Assembly (NCBI GenBank): GCA_016748015.1
Contig: JAAOMT010000193.1
Span: 350,042 to 414,041, forward strand
Origin: Geosiphon pyriformis
Taxonomy: Eukaryota > Glomeromycota > Glomeromycetes > Archaeosporales > Geosiphonaceae
Reading direction: 5' to 3'
Length of the DNA: 64,000 nt
Numbering within the stretch: the first letter of the stretch is position 1; each line of letters begins with the position of its first letter. Positions 57,305 to 64,000 of this stretch are shown here, in pieces. A program made the translations under genes and the position numbers. Under the pieces are notes generated by a model. It had not been told where the DNA came from and did no database searches. It saw only the letters and a program-made list of their open reading frames with translations.

Positions 57305-57462
57305 GTAACTAAGATATTTTATAAGACTAATCTCACACATTGAATCTTTATTCATTCAATTCATTCTTTGAAGTTGAATTCTTTTTGATTCTTTTTATCA
57401 CTCTATAATTCTGTTTTCCCTTGCTATCTATTAGCTTATTACTCTAACCCATAACATAAAAG

Positions 57463-57479
57463 TGGTGCTCTCTATGAGG
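57463..57479 (+). promoter_or_regulatory. Element F primer binding site
   Basis: TGGTGCTCTCTATGAGG. The same TGGTGCT start as the dUTPase elements, but six bases from the presumed LTR end. Confidence 0.7.
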
Positions 57480-59110
57480 TTGTCAAAATCCACTTTGTTT
57501 CTTATTTGTATGGGTGATTATTCATACCTGCCACAACAATCAAAAGAATACTTTAAAGCATACAACAAAAACAATCTAGATTTTATTGAACTTAATCTTT
57601 TGCCCTTCTGCTTGATTTGCTTTCTCATTGAAGAACAATCCAGCAGACAATTCCAAGACTTTTAGAACTGGTTTCTGAATGAGCATTCAGCTGAAACCTA
57701 CACAATTTATACAACTTATTACTTTGACTAAGCTTATTTTGAAGATAACTTTGATGAAAGAAACAACAATATCAATCAGCTCTTATATTCTACAATCTTT
57801 AAACAACAGCCCCCTAATTTCGAATATCTGAATCATCAAATCCACATTTGGATTGCTGCCCATCAATTAACAGAAACTCCTCTTAAAACAGAAGAAAAAA
57901 GCTATTAAACCACTCCTGTTTTTGATCTCTTTTTAAGTGAATCAGAACACTCCACACAAACAGTTACATCTAAACCAATGGTTCAAGACCCTCTACAACA
58001 AAACATTCTAATCACCCTCCAAGATATACAAACTGCTTTAGGGTGAAGAAACAACACCCCATTACCATTATTCAGAGGTAATGCCCAAGATTCAATCAAA
58101 TGGCTGGATGATTTTGAGAGAGCTATTACAGCAAACCAATATAATAATAAATACAAGTTCCAAATTGTTGGTGGCTACCTCCAAGGCTCTTTTGCTACTT
58201 GGTTCTCACAAGAAACCAATACCAATGCTCAGCAAAAAATCATTAGATGGGCACTGGCAAATGCTGAAGAAGACAACACCTCTTTTACTATCCAGTTTGA
58301 AACTAAATTTAGAACTCCCATCTTAATTTCAAAATGGCATATGGAATTAGAAAAAAAAACTCAAGGCCCTGGTGAGGTTGTAATAGAATATGCCAAAACA
58401 ATAAGAAAACTCATTAAACGAGTAGACTTTGGAAGAAATTGGACAGAAGAACAGAAAATACATTTCTTTACAAAAGGACTGAAAACTGATCTATCATATG
58501 CTCTTTGGTCCCTTCTGGTCTTGAAAAATAATCCCACAACAGACATGGCCATTGAACTTGCTCAGAGAATAGAAAACAATTAAAGAATGCACCTAGGATC
58601 CACACTTCCAGTTTTTGCTTCTGCTCCTGTTATGGCTCTTGCTCCCCAAATGGCTGCTACCTCTTTTGCTGCCCAAACTCAAGACTTAAATGAACAGTTA
58701 ATAGATAGACTTACAGCTAATCTTGTCTGGCTATTAGAACCATTGGCCCAAGCAGTTAGAGAGAATTAACAATCCCAAAGACCCAGATTTGAATCCTGTT
58801 TTAATCAGTCCCAACAACCACCATATCAAAGACAGCAAAATTGTGGCCCATCTGTGTACTATTATTGTGGACTAACTGGACACTTTTCAAAAGACTGCAA
58901 CAATCTTCTATTGCCCTTTTCAGCTCCTAGAAACAATGACAATTAAAACAACAGAACCATTAACAATAATATTCCCAACCAAAGAACCAATCATGCCAAC
59001 ATCAATTTCTTTGAAGAAAATCCTCTAGTTAAAGCCACTGTTTATCAGCCTTTAAACTGGTAGATGCACCTCCAAAGAGTGAGAGTGCAAGCCAACCAGA
59101 AAAAAACCCT
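57465..59110 (+). pseudogene. Element F gag
   Basis: N-terminal part: GDYSYLPQQSKEYFKAYNKN. The capsid-like domain at 58060-58580 reads NNTPLPLFRGNAQDSIKWLD, DFERAITANQYNN, QIVGGYLQGSFATWFSQET and, open at 58341-58583, MELEKKTQGPGEVVIEYAKT, IHFFTKGLKTDLSYAL. An Ala/Gln-rich stretch follows (58587-58769). The knuckle at 58850-58903 reads YYYCGLTGHFSKDC: the first Cys is Tyr. Stops are single TAA or TGA changes; a frame change near 58330 is also seen. Confidence 0.8.
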
Positions 59111-59149
59111 TTTTATGCTTTTAACCTAACTGATAATGATCATAATATA

Positions 59150-59869
59150 GATAAACTAGCAATCAACACCTCTGAATCAACCAGAAAGAAGAAAAAAACC
59201 AAGATTGATTTTGTCTTGGATCCAAACAAAGCATCCAAATCATTTGCTGATAACAATGAGCCATCAAAGACTAAGGTTTTTAAAAATTCTCCAAAGTTGG
59301 AACCCCCAGAAATTGTACAAAAATCTGGACCCTATTCTGTTGTTAAAGATCTCATAGAAACCCCAGCACACATTACATTTGGCCAACTGATGACCCATCC
59401 ACAATTTAGAAAAGATCTTCACAAATTATTGATACCAAAAAAAAAGACACCAAAGATCAACAAACACTCTCGCCAAGCTGGACTTGTTGATAACAGCAAT
59501 ATTACCCCTCTGATTTATAAAGCCCAAGTGGCTGGTTACTTCATTGATCTGATTCTAAACAGTAGATCATCTGTTAGTGTAATTGCCAAACATTTTCTTG
59601 AAGCAATTGGCAGAAAGATTGATAAGTCTTCTACAAGATCAATGACTAATGTACATGATGACAAGAAAAAAGGCCTAGGCATAGCCAAAGCTATTCCTGT
59701 TTACATCAATAGTATCAGCATTAAAACAGATATAAAAGTATCTAAAGCAAAAGAGTACACCATCATTGTTGGTAATGAATGGCTTAAGAAAGCCAAAGCA
59801 CTACTTGACTATAAACTTTGTGAACAAACTATCAGATGTGGTGAGAAACTCATTGTGGTTAAATGCTGA
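59150..59869 (+). pseudogene. Element F retropepsin-like protease
   Basis: The frame is open from 59216 to 59869. Lys/Pro-rich lead-in, then ITPLIYKAQVAGYFIDLILN with SRSSVSVIA: the active-site D-S-G-S reads N-S-R-S. KAIPVYINSISIKTDIKVSK and EYTIIVGNEWLKKAKALLDY are the later strands. The frame itself is intact, so loss of the active site is by missense (two G-to-A changes). Confidence 0.8.
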
Positions 59870-60540
59870 CATTGGACAACCCCTCCAGTATTCAAGCAGA
59901 ACCAATAAGAAGAACAATCAAATGAATCAGATAACGATAAGAGTGATGATAAAAAAGATTAAGAAGAACCAGAAGAAACTGCTGAACTTGTTTATACTAT
60001 CTTTACCAGCAATGGCAAGCCACTGGACAATATTAAAGCTAACAAAAAAAAAATCATATTAAATGGCAAGCTAATCTGCTAGCCCTACTATAATATCCTC
60101 AGAAGAACCTTTGACAGAAAACTTAGCAAGAAAGCAAAATACAGTTATTGGTGGCATGGCCCTTGTGCATGGTGCTGGTGTAATAAACTTTTGTATTCAC
60201 CAAGTAATGAATGCAAATTCTGTCTAATCTACTACAAAGATTGGAAACCAATTAGCTTAATATTTCAAGAAGAACTTAAAGAAATACAAAAGTTCTTTGA
60301 GAATGAACCACCTGAAATCCAATCACTAGTTGTAAAACAAAGAGAATCTTCTTTTAAAGAAAGAAAAATGGACATTAAAAATCTGTTGGTTAGAAATAGC
60401 CCAGTTATCTCAAAAGAAAGTGATGTTCCTGGATGAACTCATGTGATACAACACACCATCACCACCAAAGAAACTCACCCCATCCATTTGAAGCCTTATT
60501 AATTCAATTAACACAATGATGAGTTTATCAAGAAAGAGAT
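59870..60540 (+). pseudogene. Element F protease-RT spacer with small Cys motif
   Basis: A Glu/Lys-rich low-complexity stretch is followed (60150-60225) by WHGPCAWCWCNKLLYSPSNE then CKFC, a possible small zinc ribbon. The helical open frame 60191-60436 (FQEELKEIQKFFENEPPEIQ, KERKMDIKNLLVRNSPVIS) comes next, then the RT entry THVIQHTITTKETHPIHLKP. No dUTPase motif is present. It takes the place of the long Cys-rich/dUTPase block of the other lineage. Confidence 0.6.
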
Positions 60541-61660
60541 AAACTGAATGAAAAATCTTGGATTCATATAAGAAACCAAGAGTGAATGGGCTTTCCCAGT
60601 TGTAGTGGTATTCAAAAAAGGTGGAACTCTATGCTTCTGTGTTAACTACCATCAATTAAATGCCATCACTATAAGAGACATGTACTCACTTCTCAAAATT
60701 AATACAATGTTAAATAAATTCAATGGTGCTGCTTTCTTTTCAACCATTGATTTAACTGCTAGATTTTGGCAAGTAGAGATGGATCCAAAAAGCAGAAAGA
60801 AAACTGCCTTTATCATCAAGTATGGCACCTATGAATTCACAGTTATGCCTTTTGGTCTTACCAATGCTTCTCCCACTTTTCAATGTCTAATGGATAAAGT
60901 GTTTGAATCAGTAAAAGAAAAATTTGTTCTGGTTTACTTGGATGACATAATGGTATATTCAAAAACCTGGAATGAACATCTTGAACATTTACAAAAGGTT
61001 TTTAATCTGCTCAGAAATGCTGGCCTTAAGATCAACCCAATCAAATCTTTCTTTGGATGCCAATTCACCTAATTTTTTGGTCATCTTGTTACAAAAGATG
61101 AAATCTTTCCTGATCCAGCTAAAGTTAAAAAAGTTCAAAACATTAGACACCCAATAAATGTTCCTAAACTATGCTCTTTTCTTGGTTTGGCCTCTTACTA
61201 TTACAAATTTATCAAGGATTTCTCCAAAATTGCTTTTCTTTTCAATCAGCTACTCAAGAAAAATGTCAATTATCACTAGAGCACTTATCAACAAAAAGCT
61301 TTTGAATTTTTGAAGGAAAAACTTCTTACTAAATCAATTCTCAAACAACCTGATCTGGACCAACCTTTTATCCTCCACATTAATGCATCTGGCTATGAAC
61401 TTGGTGCTGTCCTTTCACAGAAAGATAAAAATGGCAGAGAACATGCTATAGCATATGTCAGTAGATCTCTCACACCATCAGAAAAAAACTATTCAGTTAC
61501 TGAACAAGAATGTCTAGCAGTAGTTTGGGCTACCAACTACTGGGATTAATATTTTCTTGGTGCAAAATTCTTAGTGGTAACAGATTATCAAGCCTTGGTT
61601 TGGCTGGGCAAGAAAAAGAAACTGGAACACAAAAAATAACTCACTGGATACTCCACTTGG
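60541..61660 (+). pseudogene. Element F reverse transcriptase and RNase H
   Basis: The open frame 60605-61072 reads GGTLCFCVNYHQLNAITIRD, FFSTIDLTARFWQVEMDP, FTVMPFGLTNASPTFQCLMD and VLVYLDDIMVYSK. YLDD and the first Asp are intact. A TAA at 61070-61072 (Gln position) closes it, and the frame continues FFGHLVTKDEIFPDPAKVKK. RNase H (61310-61549 open) reads FILHINASGYELGAVLSQK (Asp to Asn), SRSLTPSEKNYSVTEQECLA, then VVTDYQALVWL. Confidence 0.87.
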
Positions 61661-61879
61661 ATGAATTCGACTATAATATTTAACACTGCAAAGGAGCAAA
61701 TCATCAAAATACTGACACTCTATTTAGACTTACCATCCAGTGACAGTACAATCTCTTAAACCAAACCAACTTAATTATTAGTAATTCCTTCATAAACAAA
61801 CACGATAATGGACTTGGACAACTACTCTGTCTTAATGAAATTTTTGGATAAAAAACAATACTCATCTGAATACACTTGA

Positions 61880-63121
61880 CAGCAAAAAGAATATTTGCAC
61901 AAACAATCAAATTTTTATTTGATCTGCCAGAACCAATTATACAAAAGAAACAGAAAAGATTCTGACTGCTTCCAGAGAGTCATCAGATTTGAAAAAAGAG
62001 AAATTGTAATATACAACATGCACACAGACCCATTAGCTGGACACTTTGGAAAAACAAAGACAATTCAGAAAACTTTAGCTTGCTATTATTGGCCTATTTT
62101 GGGAAAAAACATTGCTGAATACATCAAAATCTGTGACATCTGCCAAAGAAAAGACAAACCCAATCACAAAGAAGATATCCATCCAATCTCTGTTGATCAA
62201 CCATTTGACAGAATTGGTATAAATGTTGTTGGATCTTTAACAATTATTTCTGATGGCAACAGATATATTATCACAGCTACCAACTATCTTACAAAGTGAG
62301 TAGAAGCAAGAGCCACCCCAGACCAAACAGCAGTCTTAATAGCCAATTTCATTTATGAAAATATCATCTGCTGTCATGGCTGCCCCAAAGAACTTTTATC
62401 TGATAGAGGAAGAGCTTTTCTCAGTACACTGGTTGAAGAACTTTATAGAAAAATGGGAATATGTCATAAACTTTTCTTCTCTTATCACTCCCAAACAAAT
62501 GGCCTAGTAGAACATTTCAATAAAACATTATGTGAAACTCTAGCCAAAACCAATAAAGAAACAAACTTATAGGACAAAGTACTGCCTTCAGCTTTGTTTG
62601 CTTATAGAATTGTAAATTATGACACAACAAGTTATGAATCTTTTTATCAGCTCTATGGATGCATGGCAATGCTACCAATAGAAACTAATATTGAAACAAT
62701 ATCCTTTGAAGAGATCACAATAGGGAATTACAAAGACATTTTGCAAAAAAGACTTAGTACCATTCTTGACTCCTTGGTAGAAGCACGAATAATTGCTTTT
62801 GAAAAGATAAAACAGTTCCAAGAAAAGCTTAAAAAAAAGAAAACCTATAAAACACTTTCTTTAAGTGTTGGTGACTTGGTATTGGAATATTGTTTAGACA
62901 GAGACAATGTCTATAGTAATAAATTTTTTAGCCAGTGAAAAGGACCTTTTATAATCAACAAAGTTTTGAACAATGGTTCTTATATTCTTCAAGATCAATC
63001 TGAAACAATCTTCAATAATCGTTCTGTTTACAGTACATGACTTAAGAAATATCATAAACGACCTGATTGGCTGTCTGTTGTGATAATATCGACTCAAATG
63101 ATCAGCAAAAATCAAGGATAA
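61880..63121 (+). pseudogene. Element F integrase
   Basis: The HHCC head (61895-62299 open) is intact: HTDPLAGHFGKTKTIQKTLA and KICDICQRKDK. Core: RYIITATNYLTK (first Asp is Asn), LLSDRGRAFLS (second kept), NGLVEHFNKTLCE (Glu kept). Stops at Trp (TGA 62298) and Leu/Gln-type codons (62570). The tail (62594-62938) reads LFAYRIVNYDTTSYESFYQL and LSLSVGDLVLEY. It ends at TAA 63119. Confidence 0.85.
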
Positions 63122-63660
63122 ATAAATACATCATTCCCAAAACAGAAGTATTTTTAATCAACATAAACAATTATTTTCTGGATTAAAACATTCAAAACGC
63201 TTTCTATACTCTTCATGAGTATTGGATTAAAAACTATCCAAATGCTACTTTGACCATTGGAAAACAAACTACTATAACTGATAACAGTAGAACACATACT
63301 GTTATTAAACCAAAGAAAACCACTACCAGAAGAGAAAAAATTGGTAGTAAAATAGATAAATATCTGTTGGAAAGTATAACAGCAGCTATATTCTTACCTT
63401 CCAACACAATTGGAAAAACACTTCAAGAAATCTTACCCATAGACAAAAACTTGTCATATGGAAGACAATTAGAACTCTATAGTTGCTTTGGTAAAATCAT
63501 AGAGGATATGAAACTCATAAAGAAAACAACTTCAGAGATACAGACAGAAATTTTGAGCATTATATGGTTAGATATCTCAAGAGTTTTAACTATTGCTAAA
63601 AAGGCCAAAACTCTAATACAAAGATTTGGTCTCCTAGATACAAAACTCATTTCGCCTTAA
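63122..63660 (+). CDS. Element F ORF3, unknown protein
   Basis: After the integrase stop a frame reads KYIIPKTEVFLININNYFLD, one TAA (near 63184, from CAA), NIQNAFYTLHEYWIKNYPNA and then stays open to the TAA at 63658. It includes TITDNSRTHTVIKPKKTTTR, IDKYLLESITAAIFLPSNTI, LQEILPIDKNLSYGRQLELY and ISRVLTIAKKAKTLIQRF. No ATG is obvious, so the coordinates are those of the readable stretch. It is basic at first and helical later. No family is recognised. It occupies the same slot as ORF3 of A-D but shows no convincing similarity to them. Confidence 0.55.
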
Positions 63661-63760
63661 GTATTATATACTTTATTGACAAAAGACTTTAACAAACTAG
63701 TTAGATAAAACTCTTCCAATAGATTACACCATAAATAGCTTAATTTTGCCAAAGCTCAAT

Positions 63761-63777
63761 CTCTTTGGAGAGGATAA
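63761..63777 (+). promoter_or_regulatory. Element F polypurine tract
   Basis: CTCTTTGGAGAGGATAA lies just before the 3' LTR and resembles the GAGGAGGAGGTTA tract of B. Confidence 0.65.
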
Positions 63778-64000
63778 TATTATAGTTGAAACTTATACTT
63801 CTTATTAATTATTACATGTATTAGCCACTGATGTCATATAAATTAGCCATTCTATTTTTAGTAAGTGATTATTGACCTGATTAATGACCTAACTGTTGAC
63901 TTAATCATTGACCTGATCATTGACCTGATTATTGATCTAATCATTGACCTAGTCATTGACTTGATCATTGATCACTTTTGATAGCTATATAAACAATGAA
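63778..64000 (+). repeat. Element F 3' LTR, cut by window end
   Basis: It starts TATTATAGTTGAAACTTAT (partner TGTTACAGTTGAAACTTAT), then matches the 5' LTR with nine 12-bp units (63871-63978) against four, and a TATATAAA box at 63986-63993. Confidence 0.85.

Larger units (their letters stand above)
55924..57456 (+). repeat. Element F 5' LTR, interrupted by solo LTR G
   Basis: It starts TGTTACAGTTGAAACTTATA and ends CCCATAACA. Without G and one 4-bp copy it is about 665 bp. It contains a 12-bp tandem repeat (56017-56060) and a TATATAAG box (56072-56079). The right end is inferred from the AACA ending and the PBS six bases later. Confidence 0.8.
55924..64000 (+). mobile_element. Element F: Ty3/Gypsy of a different lineage, no dUTPase
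   Basis: The 5' LTR is at 55924-57456 (with solo LTR G inside) and the 3' LTR starts at 63778, running off the window. ACAT (55920-55923) precedes it; the right target copy is not visible. The internal part is only about 6.3 kb: gag, protease, a short Cys motif, RT with YLDD, RNase H, HHCC-DDE integrase and ORF3. It has no Cys-rich/dUTPase block between protease and RT. It carries few stops, so it is fairly young. Confidence 0.9.

Overview
The window is very AT-rich eukaryotic nuclear DNA made almost entirely of nested, decayed retrotransposons. I found no intact single-copy host gene, rRNA, tRNA or CRISPR array. From remembered resemblance of the LINE and Ty3/Gypsy proteins, the source is most likely an arbuscular mycorrhizal fungus (Glomeromycotina, Rhizophagus/Gigaspora type). 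No search was run, so this is inference.

Left half (1-35800). One minus-strand LINE (RRM-like/zinc-knuckle ORF, endonuclease, reverse transcriptase, RNase H) is the base layer, in three pieces: 32145-35800, 11818-12423 and 1-1856. It was split by two minus-strand Ty3/Gypsy elements: A (1857-11817, target duplication ATAT) and C (12424-32144, target duplication CTGT). C was in turn split by the plus-strand element B (14111-23936, target duplication CCAT), the youngest and best preserved element. Removing each insert with one target-site copy restores the LINE reading frame.

Middle (35800-41829). This is extremely AT-rich DNA with worn Gypsy relics (protease region at 37440-38029, dUTPase to reverse-transcriptase entry at 40830-41829). 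Inside it sits a GC-richer 1.57-kb palindromic element (38030-39601) with perfect 27-bp terminal inverted repeats, flanked by CACT. It carries two diverged inverted copies of host-like gene fragments.

Right half (41830-64000). Plus-strand element E (5' LTR at 41830) landed in a relic of its own kind and was later split by D (minus, 45344-55383) and by F (plus, 55924 to beyond the window end). A solo LTR, G (56441-57304), sits inside the 5' LTR of F.

The elements A-E (E as far as seen) share one plan: gag, protease, Cys-rich zinc-ribbon-like module, trimeric-type dUTPase, beta-rich linker, reverse transcriptase, RNase H, HHCC-DDE integrase, then an extra ORF before the 3' LTR. A dUTPase between protease and reverse transcriptase is the most unusual feature. 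F is a different lineage without a dUTPase. Nearly all genes carry stops and catalytic-residue losses explained by C:G to T:A transitions, and the two B LTRs appear to differ only by transitions plus one small indel. None of the elements looks able to move on its own now.
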